From contig JBLHLC010000026.1 in NCBI GenBank assembly GCA_047619685.1, positions 1-60,841 of the forward strand: a stretch of DNA of 60,841 nucleotides, read 5' to 3'. This document shows positions 53,019 to 60,178 of this stretch, piece after piece. Each line of letters starts with the position of its first letter. Within the stretch, counting starts at the first letter, position 1. The stretch is from JABDJZ01 sp047619685 (lineage in GTDB: Bacteria > Bacteroidota > Rhodothermia > Rhodothermales > UBA10348). The position numbers were made by a program, and so were the translations under genes. The notes beneath the pieces were generated by a model. It ran no database searches, had not been told where the DNA came from, and was given only the letters and a program-made list of their open reading frames with translations.

Positions 53019-53594
53019 ATGGAAGACCAAGCGACTGTCACTCAACTCTTGGTTGCTGCCCGCGCGGGGGACCGACGGTCCATCGACCGGCTATTCCCGA
53101 TTGTCTATCAGGAGCTCCGCAATAAGGCGAGTCTTCAAAAGCGTGGACACGCTGGTCCGGCGACGATGAACACGACGGCTATTGTCCACGAGGCGTACAT
53201 AAAACTGGCCGACCAGACCTCTCCCGACTGGGAGAACCGGGTACATTTTTTTGCCGTAGCTGCCAAGGCCATGCGCCACGTGTACCTGGACTACGCCAAA
53301 CACAAGAGTCGGCAAAAGCGGGGTGGCGACGCTGTCCATACCGATGTCGACTCCGGGTTCATCGCCGACGCCCTCCCTGACATTGACCACGAGAGCGCAG
53401 AAAAACTCGTGGCTTTGGACGCTGCGCTGAAAAAACTCCAGGCTACCAACACCCGCATGGCACAAGTAGTGGAATGTCGCTTTTTTGGTGGGATGACCGT
53501 CCCAGAGACGGCTGAGGCGCTCGGCGTGTCTCCAGCCACGGTCAAGCGCGATTGGACCATGGCGCAGGTGCTCCTCTACAAGGAACTGTCTTGA
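53019..53594 (+). CDS. ECF-type RNA polymerase sigma factor (TIGR02999-like)
   Basis: 191 residues. Region sigma-2 is residues about 20-100 (IDRLFPIVYQELRNKASLQ, HFFAVAAKAMRHVYLDYAKHKSRQKRGG) and sigma-4 is 130-185 (VVECRFFGGMTVPETAEALGVSPATVKRDW). This subgroup is typically encoded beside Ser/Thr protein kinases and has no classical anti-sigma gene. The stop overlaps the kinase start by 4 bases (TTGA), so the products are made together. It starts 15 bases after the amidohydrolase stop. Confidence 0.92.
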   Translation: MEDQATVTQLLVAARAGDRRSIDRLFPIVYQELRNKASLQKRGHAGPATMNTTAIVHEAYIKLADQTSPDWENRVHFFAVAAKAMRHVYLDYAKHKSRQKRGGDAVHTDVDSGFIADALPDIDHESAEKLVALDAALKKLQATNTRMAQVVECRFFGGMTVPETAEALGVSPATVKRDWTMAQVLLYKELS

Positions 53595-55867
53595 ACGGCT
53601 TCCCCGAGGACCGGGCCACGCGATTGGGCGAACTTCTTCTTGAGGCGCTGGAACTGGAAGGTGAGGCCCGTGAGGCCTTTATTGATCGTGCGTGTAGCGG
53701 AGAAGAGAAGAACGAACTACGGGACCTGATCGTATCCTACAGCGAAGCCAGCGGCTTCTTTCAATCACTCGCCTCGGATCTAGCATTGCCCCATTCCGAC
53801 ACAGCCGACCCGACCCCAGGAACTGACGAGTTCCTCGGACGGACCTTCGGTCAATACAAGATTACATCGGTAGTTGGACGCGGCGGTATGGGTGTGGTGT
53901 ATGGCGCGGAGGACACGCGACTGCGGCGTCCCGCAGCCCTCAAGTTTCTCCCCCGGCCTGTGGGGACGGACCAGAAGAGCCGGGATCGATTCCTTCGAGA
54001 GGCCCGCTCTGCGTCCGCGCTGGACCATCCGAATATCTGCACCATCTACGAGGTCAATGAGTCCTCGGACGGCGAGACGTATATCGCCATGGCCCTCTAC
54101 GACGGAGAGACGCTCCAGGACCTGATTTCGCGCGGCCCCGTTCCGGCTGACCGTGCCGTGGTTATAGCGGAGCAGATCGCGCAGGGTCTGGCGGCTGCCC
54201 ACGCGCGTGGCATCATCCATCGGGATGTGAAGCCCGGAAATGTGATGCTAACCGCGGACGGCGGAGTCAAGCTTCTGGATTTCGGCCTCGCCAAGGGCGA
54301 AGACAGCGCGCTCATCACCCAGGACGGCGCGATGCTCGGCACCGCAGCCTACATGTCGCCGGAGCAGGCCGCAGGCACCCAGTCGGACCACCGTGCTGAC
54401 ATCTGGGCCTTTGGTGTCCTCTTCTACGAGATGCTCGCTGGTCGAAGGCCGTTCCCCGGGGCATACCCCCAAGCCGTCATTTACGGAATCCTAAATAGCG
54501 AGCCCGAGCCGCTCACGGCCATAGCTCCCGGAGTGCCCATTCAGTTGGCCGGAATCGTTGCGCGGGCCCTGGCAAAGGACCTGGCACTCAGATTCTCGTC
54601 CTGCAAGGACATCCTCCTGGAACTGGAGACCCTGAAGACAAGGCAGGAATCTCGGGAAGAGGCGCGCCAGTTCGTCTCTGCCCTGCCGACCGTGGAAGAA
54701 GAACCCGACGAAGTTCAGGAGGACACCACCCTCCACATTCTCTGCGTGGATGACGAGCCCGAGCTTGAACTGCTCATGCAGCAACGCTTCAGGAAAAACA
54801 TCCGCGCCGGTGACTGGAAGTTCGTCTTCGCTCTCAACGGAGAAGATGCCCTTCAGAAGCTGGAGGGGCACCCGCAGATCGGTCTGATCCTGACTGATCT
54901 GAATATGCCCCGCATGGACGGGCTGACGCTATTGACAAAACTTGCAGACCTCCCGCGACCAACCCGAACTGTCGTCGTGTCCGCGTACGGCGACCTGGAA
55001 AAGATTCGCACCGCCATGAACCGCGGGGCCTTCGATTTCGTGACCAAACCCATCGACTTCAAAGATCTGGAGACCACGATCCGAAAAGCGGCCGATGACC
55101 TGTCCCTGCTTCGGCAGGCCGTGAATGCCCGTCACCAACTGGCTTCGGTAGCCCAGGAGCGGGACGTGGCCAGAAAGATCCAGGAGGCCATGACGCCGGG
55201 CCAGTTTCCGGTCATGGACGGCGCGGAAGTCTATGGTTTCAGTGCACCTGCCCGTGACGTCTCGGGAACGTTCTTTGACACGTTTGCCATCGGCGATGAC
55301 CGACTTGCCCTTGTCCAGGGTGACGTATCCGGGAGAGGCGTGTCGTCCGCCCTCTTGATGGCGATGGCGCAGACCTTCCTCAAGAGCTACTTGTCCGATG
55401 GCGTTTCGCCGGCTGATGCGCTGCGGAAACTCCACGCGCTACCGATCGCCGAAGGACTTCCCCATCTCGGGCTGCGGGCTGTTGTCGCAGTCCTGAATCC
55501 TTCCACGGGAGCGGTCTCCGTTGCGAACGCCGGGCACACCTCACCGTTGGTACGGTCAGAGTCCGGTGAAATCCGGCTTCTGCTGAAAAATGACCAACTC
55601 GTCTGGATTGGCAAAGGTGATTTCGGTGTTCTGGACACTGCCATGGAAGCGGGGGACCTCCTGCTGCTGACCTCCTCCGGCATCGCCGAAAGCAAGGGAG
55701 AGGACGGCTCGGAGTTCACTCTGGAGCGCCTCGCGGCCGGTCTCAAGGCGTTGGACTCGCCTTCGCCGAAGGAAGTAATTCGGCAAGTGGTTCGCGAAGT
55801 CTACGATCACCTCGGCGACGCGGAACCGTCCGAGGACCTGACGCTGCTCACGGTCCAGAGGACTTAG
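53591..55867 (+). CDS. Ser/Thr kinase - receiver - SpoIIE/RsbU-like PP2C fusion
   Basis: 758 residues from the TTG at 53591; an ATG at 53552 would add 13 residues inside the sigma gene. Residues 5-70 resemble the N-terminal segment of kinases linked to TIGR02999 sigma factors. Residues 88-348 are a Hanks kinase: GRGGMGVVYGAE 96-107, Lys118, HRDVKPGN 210-217, DFG 230-232, all intact. Residues 381-500 are a receiver with acidic pair 387-388, phosphoacceptor Asp436 and Lys486. Residues about 520-758 are a SpoIIE/RsbU PP2C: GDVSGRG with Asp578 and the final EDLTLL are kept, but Thr560 (SGTFFD) and Ser696 (LTSSGIAES) replace metal-binding Asp residues. The phosphatase may be inactive. Confidence 0.88.
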   Translation: MNGFPEDRATRLGELLLEALELEGEAREAFIDRACSGEEKNELRDLIVSYSEASGFFQSLASDLALPHSDTADPTPGTDEFLGRTFGQYKITSVVGRGGMGVVYGAEDTRLRRPAALKFLPRPVGTDQKSRDRFLREARSASALDHPNICTIYEVNESSDGETYIAMALYDGETLQDLISRGPVPADRAVVIAEQIAQGLAAAHARGIIHRDVKPGNVMLTADGGVKLLDFGLAKGEDSALITQDGAMLGTAAYMSPEQAAGTQSDHRADIWAFGVLFYEMLAGRRPFPGAYPQAVIYGILNSEPEPLTAIAPGVPIQLAGIVARALAKDLALRFSSCKDILLELETLKTRQESREEARQFVSALPTVEEEPDEVQEDTTLHILCVDDEPELELLMQQRFRKNIRAGDWKFVFALNGEDALQKLEGHPQIGLILTDLNMPRMDGLTLLTKLADLPRPTRTVVVSAYGDLEKIRTAMNRGAFDFVTKPIDFKDLETTIRKAADDLSLLRQAVNARHQLASVAQERDVARKIQEAMTPGQFPVMDGAEVYGFSAPARDVSGTFFDTFAIGDDRLALVQGDVSGRGVSSALLMAMAQTFLKSYLSDGVSPADALRKLHALPIAEGLPHLGLRAVVAVLNPSTGAVSVANAGHTSPLVRSESGEIRLLLKNDQLVWIGKGDFGVLDTAMEAGDLLLLTSSGIAESKGEDGSEFTLERLAAGLKALDSPSPKEVIRQVVREVYDHLGDAEPSEDLTLLTVQRT

Positions 55868-55910
55868 GTCCCCCGAACGCGGTCAGGCATCGGCTAAGCG
55901 AGTCCACCGT

Positions 55911-56288
55911 CTATCGCCTAACGAACGACTGAATCTTGTCCTTGAGAGCGACGAAGTCGATGGGCTTCGATATATACCCGTCGCAGTCCAGGAATTTTGC
56001 CTGACCCCTGAATTCTTCGTTGTCGTACGCGGTCATCATGCAAACCGGCACCGGCGGCGGGACGCTCTTGATTTCCTTGAGCAATTCGAGCCCCGTCATG
56101 CCCGGCATGTTTATGTCCGAGAGGACCAGGACAACGTCGGCCATGTCTTCCTTGTCCATTTTGGCCAGCGCCTCCTCTCCGGAAAATGCATAGACCAACT
56201 CAATCTCGCCCCGGCGTATCTCCTTCCGGAAGCGAAGGTTGAACAGGGGCTCGACGTCTCTTTCGTCGTCTACAATCAGGACTTTCAT
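55911..56288 (-). CDS. Stand-alone response-regulator receiver
   Basis: 125 residues, one CheY-like domain without output module. Acidic pair at 7-8, phosphoacceptor Asp58 in VLSDINMPGMTG, Thr86-type switch in MMTAY and Lys108 in SKPID. It closely resembles the receiver fused in the neighbouring kinase (shared RFRKxIRxG and SKPIDF-type end), suggesting duplication. Its ATG overlaps the stop of the truncated histidine-kinase gene (ATGA). The two kinase units converge, 43 bases apart. Confidence 0.9.
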   Translation of the reverse strand: MKVLIVDDERDVEPLFNLRFRKEIRRGEIELVYAFSGEEALAKMDKEDMADVVLVLSDINMPGMTGLELLKEIKSVPPPVPVCMMTAYDNEEFRGQAKFLDCDGYISKPIDFVALKDKIQSFVRR

Positions 56289-56791
56289 GAGGGAATACTC
56301 GATTGCTGTGGCAATGAAATTAAGAACTCCGCGCTGCCGCTGGGAGCGGTGCCCGCGGTCATGGTGCCTCCGTGCCCTTTGGTGACAATATCATGACTGA
56401 GACTGAGGCCCAACCCTGTGCCTTCGCCCGTGGCCTTGGTCGTAAAGAAGGGTTCGAAGATCTTCTCCCGGATGTCCGTCGGAATGCCGGGACCGTTGTC
56501 TGAGATACGAATCTGCACGCTCTCTTGCGAGCGGGCGGTTGAGACTGACACCGTCGGGTCTTCAGCATCACGGAGCGCGTCAAAGGCGTTGTTCAGCAGG
56601 TTGAGAATCACCCTGCCCAACTCCTGAGGAAGGACAGAGAGCGTCCCGGCATCGGCAGCAAACTCCCGCACCACCTCGGTACGAAAACCCTCACTTCTTG
56701 CCCGCATCCCGTGCCAGGCACGGTCGATGTATTCGTTGATGAAGGTGTTGGGTACCCAGGCTGGACTGAAACCCGCCCCCCTCCGTACCAC
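56285..56791 (-). CDS. Histidine kinase ATPase domain, N-terminally truncated
   Basis: 168 residues containing only the catalytic HATPase part: N-box NLLNNAFDAL, G1 DNGPGIP, F-box FEPFFTTK and G2 GTGLGLSLSHD. The region just before (NTFINEYIDRAWHGMRARSEGF) matches the linker after the dimerisation helix of cytoplasmic kinases. The dimerisation His, sensor domain and any membrane segment are missing. The first about 12 residues (MVRRGAGFSPAWV) are antisense to a plus-strand fragment, so similarity breaks near 56755. It overlaps the receiver gene. It may be a remnant or may still supply ATP-dependent phosphorylation in trans. Confidence 0.75.
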   Translation of the reverse strand: MVRRGAGFSPAWVPNTFINEYIDRAWHGMRARSEGFRTEVVREFAADAGTLSVLPQELGRVILNLLNNAFDALRDAEDPTVSVSTARSQESVQIRISDNGPGIPTDIREKIFEPFFTTKATGEGTGLGLSLSHDIVTKGHGGTMTAGTAPSGSAEFLISLPQQSSIPS

Positions 56792-57046
56792 GAGCCGCTA
56801 CGTGTACAAGAAATACTGCCTGCCTGCGAAAGGGTTGGGAAATCATGCGGGGGCCCGGGCCTGTACGCAAAAGGCACCTCATCCGCCAGAGCCTTGCTGC
56901 GCCTCCAACACTCCGATCCGGCGGCGAGCCTCTTCGACGCGGGGCTGAAGCCGGGGGTCCGTGGGAGTGACTCATACAATGACCAAGTCATTTTTGTGCC
57001 GGACGCGTACCTCGTGGTCAAGTTTGGGGCGCATTTATCCCGCTAG
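56768..57046 (+). pseudogene. C-terminal piece of an unidentified gene
   Basis: An open plus-strand stretch with strong coding composition encodes GLYAKGTSSARALLRLQHSD, then a segment ending SYNDQVIFVPDAYLVVKFGA, and terminates at TAG 57044-57046. Its beginning meets the break point of the truncated histidine kinase, and no start is present. I do not recognise the family; the end has the look of a catalytic-domain C-terminus. Interpreted as a gene stump. Confidence 0.4.
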
Positions 57047-57870
57047 CTTCCGCTCTCGATTTCGGCTTTCATAGCCAGTGCCCTCTCGTTGCCCGGATCT
57101 ATCTGCAGCAATGCGTTTATCTGGGCCAAGGCACTCGGCTTCTTTCCAGTCTCAAGAAAGGCGCGGGCAAGAAGGAGGCGCGCGTTGGCATTGGCCGGAT
57201 CCATCCGCACAGCGTGTCCGAGAAGGCCTACCGCATCTTCGAAATTCCCCGACTGCATGTAGACCAGAGCCAGATTGAAGCCAGGAATCACGTTGCCGAC
57301 CTTCTGAGCCTCCAGGACGGCGCGCGTCAGGAGACGTTCGGCATCCGCCAGGTCACCGGCTCGCGCTCGGATCATCCCGAGATTCGTGAGTGCATCCACA
57401 TAGTCCGGGTCGAGCTTCAGGGCCTCCGACGCTGCAGCATCCGCCTCTTCCAGCCTCCCGGCCGACATCAGCACGGCCGAAAGGCCATTATGGGCTTCCT
57501 TGGACCCCGCTTCCTCCTCAATAGCCCTGCTATAGATCTCCTCCGCCTCGGCAAGACTTCCCGCTCCGTGGAGGAATCGGCCGTAGTCGTTCATTACCGC
57601 AACCGAGGCCGGCGCTAAGCCGAGCGCCTTCCGATAGAACGTCCGGACTTCCTCGGGGGAGCCAAAGCTCTGTTCCAACGCGCGAGCCTGGCTATGGTAC
57701 CTCTCCGCATCCGTCGTGTCCGACTCCGGGGCGAGGCTCAGCGGAGCTGGGGCCACATCTCCATCTCCAGCCTCAGGCAAGGCCGGTGCATACATAGGGG
57801 CCTCGGAAGACGGCGTCGACTGACACCCCGCCAGCACCACGGCGGCAAACAACATCACACGAATAGACAT
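57043..57870 (-). CDS. TPR-repeat lipoprotein
   Basis: 275 residues. The lipoprotein signal MSIRVMLFAAVVLAGC is followed by a Pro/Ala-rich linker to about residue 50 and five to six TPR units (for example LAEAEEIYSRAIEEEAGSKEA, FEDAVGLLGHAVRMDPANAN). It is likely an outer-membrane-anchored scaffold facing the periplasm, similar in layout to NlpI/PilF-type lipoproteins. It is the only complete gene in the surrounding fragment zone. Confidence 0.85.
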   Translation of the reverse strand: MSIRVMLFAAVVLAGCQSTPSSEAPMYAPALPEAGDGDVAPAPLSLAPESDTTDAERYHSQARALEQSFGSPEEVRTFYRKALGLAPASVAVMNDYGRFLHGAGSLAEAEEIYSRAIEEEAGSKEAHNGLSAVLMSAGRLEEADAAASEALKLDPDYVDALTNLGMIRARAGDLADAERLLTRAVLEAQKVGNVIPGFNLALVYMQSGNFEDAVGLLGHAVRMDPANANARLLLARAFLETGKKPSALAQINALLQIDPGNERALAMKAEIESGS

Positions 57871-57917
57871 TCCAGATCTTCAATGGAGAGACATCCTCAA
57901 ACGGCAAAACATCCACA

Positions 57918-57941
57918 CTCGCTGATCGGAGCCTCAGCGAG
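57918..57941 (-). terminator. Perfect 8-base hairpin upstream of the TPR lipoprotein gene
   Basis: CTCGCTGA (57918-57925) and TCAGCGAG (57934-57941) with an 8-base loop. On the minus strand it is followed by a weak T-run (GATGTTTTG). It lies between the tricorn remnant and the lipoprotein gene, where it could end the former transcript or lie in the latter's leader. The rest of the 149-base gap shows nothing clear. Confidence 0.35.
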
Positions 57942-58019
57942 CGCGGGATTTCGATGGTGAATCGCGTTTGTCTACCGCGTGTTTCCAAGTACCCTCCGAA
58001 TAGCTCTCGAAGCAATCGC

Positions 58020-59280
58020 TCAACGATTTCGAACCGGCCTCCGGTATCGAACAGGTGCGGGCGGCTCGGTCTTGAACTCCACCTTCTCCGTCTCAAGCAA
58101 GCGTAGCGCCTCGTGCACCGCCGCCTCCAGTTGAGGATCGTGGCCGGCGATGACTTCGGCGGGGTTGTGGCGCACTTCTATGTCCGGCGCCACGCCGTCG
58201 CCTTCAACGGCCCAGTTGCCGTCCACGTCCACGAAGCCTCCGCGCGGTGCGACGAAGCTGCCGCCGTCGATCAGGGGAGGCGTGTCCCACGTGCCCACAA
58301 GGCCACCCCACGTCAGCGTGCCGACGAGCGGCCCGATCCCGTAATCGCGGAAGAAATAGGGAAGCAGGTCACCACCAGACCCCGCCCAAGGTGATGATCA
58401 TCACCTTGGGCCCGTAGAGCCCGGCCATCGGCTGGGTCCACATCTTCCGGTCGCCAGCGCGGGAGTTGAAGTAGCCGTGCAACTCCCGAGACATGACGTC
58501 AACGAAGTAGTCCGCCGCCGAGCCACCGCCGTTGTTTCGCTCGTCTATCACCGCGCCCTGTTTGTCCTGCTGCGCGAAGTACATGCGGTTGAAATTCGAG
58601 TAGCCGCCGCCCCCCGTGTTCGGAAGCCAGACCTAGGCCAGACGGCCGTCCGAAAGCTCATCCACCTTGCGGCGGTTGCCCTCCACCCAGGCCCACGTTC
58701 TCAGTTGGTTTTCGCTGGATACCGGCTGGATGGTCAGCTCCCGGGCGCCCGTCATCCCGGGGCGGTCATTGACGTTGATCGAGATGGTCCTGCCTCTCGT
58801 CCCCTCCAGAAGACTGTAGGGGTTCATGTCTGCCGATACCTCGTGACCTTCGATGGCCACCAGAAAGTCACCTTCTGCCACATCCAGTCCGGGAGCGGAA
58901 AGCGGTCCGCTGACCCCCGGCGTCCAGGACTCGCCAGAGAAAATCCGCGTCAGTTTGACGCCGCCGCCTTCGCGAGCCAGATTTGCCCCATGGAAGCCCG
59001 TCTGCGGATCCTCGATGTCGGGATAGTCCCCTCCGCGCACAAAGGAGTGGCCGACTGCTATTTCGCCGGAGACAATGTCCAGGAGGTAGTTGAAGTCGGA
59101 GCGGTGGTTGACGCTCTCGAGCCAGGGCGAGTACCACGACCAGACCTCGTCCCAGGGTGCGCCGTGGGTGTTGTCCACGTACAGAAAGTCCCGCATGAAC
59201 CGCCATCCGTCCGCGAGCATCTGAGCCCATTCGGCCTTCGGATCAATCTGAATCCTCCTGAATTCCGGCCGCCAGTCGAG
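58020..59280 (-). pseudogene. Tricorn-type S41 protease remnant (C1-PDZ-C2 half)
   Basis: Read from 59280 down: LDWRPEFRRIQIDPKAEWAQ, then the C1 domain (RFMRDFLYVDNTHGAPW, GEIAVGHSFVRGGD with the catalytic-site histidine), a PDZ domain (VAEGDFLVAIEGHEVSADMNP), then GRLA followed by TAG at 58633-58635 in place of the family's aromatic residue, then VWLPNTGGGGYSNFNRMYFA and GAVIDERNNGGGSAADYF, and GPKVMII. There the frame shifts by two bases, and GSGGDLLPYFFRDYGIGPLV continues in another frame with the nucleophile region. The C-terminus VAPDIEVRHNPAEVIAGHDP ends at 58020. The beta-propeller N-terminal half is absent. Confidence 0.82.
58384..58411. repeat. Perfect 28-base palindrome at a frameshift
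   Basis: GCCCAAGGTGATGA (58384-58397) is followed directly by its own reverse complement (58398-58411), with no spacer. It lies precisely where the tricorn remnant changes frame, and it replaces a sequence that in the family encodes N-E-M-A before GSGGD. Confidence 0.9.
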
Positions 59281-59419
59281 GGAATTTTACGCGGACCTGT
59301 GGAAGACGATTCTGGACGGGAAGCTCTGGAAAGGAGAGCGGGTGAATCGGCGGAAGGATGGTTCCTTCTATGGGGCGCTTCCGGGATCGGGAGGCCATCG
59401 AGGATCGCGTCCGCACTAG
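59273..59419 (+). pseudogene. Fragment of a PAS-domain sensor protein
   Basis: The plus strand reads SREFYADLWKTILDGKLWKG, then ERVNRRKDGSFY, a near-ideal PAS-fold segment (xFYxxLWxTILxGKxWxGExxNRRKDGSxY), then diverges into GALPGSGGHRG and stops at 59417-59419. Only about 30 codons are PAS-like. It starts where the antisense tricorn remnant is cut off. In the next frame, DREAIEDRVRTRRPMVATGQA ends at TGA near 59450, possibly another stump. Confidence 0.55.
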
Positions 59420-59473
59420 GCGACCCATGGTCGCTACGGGCCAGGCCTGACGTGCGGCGGATCGGGCGCGGTT

Positions 59474-59969
59474 TCAGTCCGGGGGCCACGCCTCAATCAG
59501 ACCTGATCGCACCGCATACCTCACGAGGCCGGCAATCTCGTGGATGCCCAACAATTGCATGATGTGGCGTCGATGAGCGTCAATAGTGCGCACGCTCAGC
59601 GAGAGCTTGTCTGCGATCTCCTTCGAACTCAAACCTTCCGCGACCAACTGCAACACCTGACGCTGGCGCACCGAGAGTGCATCGCTGCTCGGCTCACCCA
59701 GTGAGCGTCCGGACATCACGGAATCCAAGACAACTCGCGAAATGGCAGGAGACAAAAACATCTGGTCCCGCCTGACGGCATCCATGGCGACCATCAGATC
59801 CGCCAAGGTTGAGTCCTTTAGCAAATACGCCCGAGCACCAGCCTTGATGGCCTTGATGACAAACAGCTCCTGGTCAAGCATGGAGATGACTAGTACTCGC
59901 GTATCGGGGAAATCCGAAGTCAGCCGCGCGGTTGCCTCAAGCCCGTTCATTCCGGGCATTGAGATGCCT
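59474..59969 (-). pseudogene. NarL/FixJ response regulator lacking the first half of its receiver
   Basis: Similarity begins at ISMPGMNGLEATARLTSDFP, continues through receiver strands 4-5 (RVLVISMLDQELFV, AGARAYLLKDSTLADL with the conserved lysine), and through a complete LuxR helix-turn-helix (LSVRQRQVLQLVAEGLSSKEIADKLSLSVRTIDAHRRHIM). The acidic pair and the phosphoacceptor Asp, which precedes ISMPG, are lost; the position is Gly. The open frame runs on to 60148, but its first about 57 residues are antisense to a coding plus-strand fragment. Might still bind DNA. Confidence 0.7.
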
Positions 59970-60139
59970 ACCAGGGCCCCGACTCGAAATCTGCGGACTG
60001 GTTCATCGACCAGCATCCGGTCCTGTCGGATGCCAAGATCATGCTTACGCACTACTCGGCCCAGCTGCTGTTCTCGGACGAAGCCCGCGCCGCGTTTGTG
60101 GAGCCGGATCTGCACCCGATCCCGACTTACGAAGGGTGA
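59966..60139 (+). pseudogene. C-terminal piece of an unidentified gene upstream of uvrC
   Basis: Plus-strand reading AYQGPDSKSADWFIDQHPVL, then SDAKIMLTHYSAQLLFSDEA and ending DLHPIPTYEG with TGA at 60137-60139. It looks like genuine coding sequence with a natural end, but begins at the same point where the antisense regulator loses similarity (about 59967). Family not recognised. uvrC begins 39 bases later and may have shared its transcript. Confidence 0.45.
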
Positions 60140-60178
60140 GTCCGGCAACCTTGCCCGCTCCGTGTCGTTTTCGGGCCA

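Noticed and set aside
58384..58411. Palindrome as a transposon end or operator
   Set aside because: It lies within conserved tricorn coding sequence and no inverted partner or transposase is nearby; a mutational origin explains it better.
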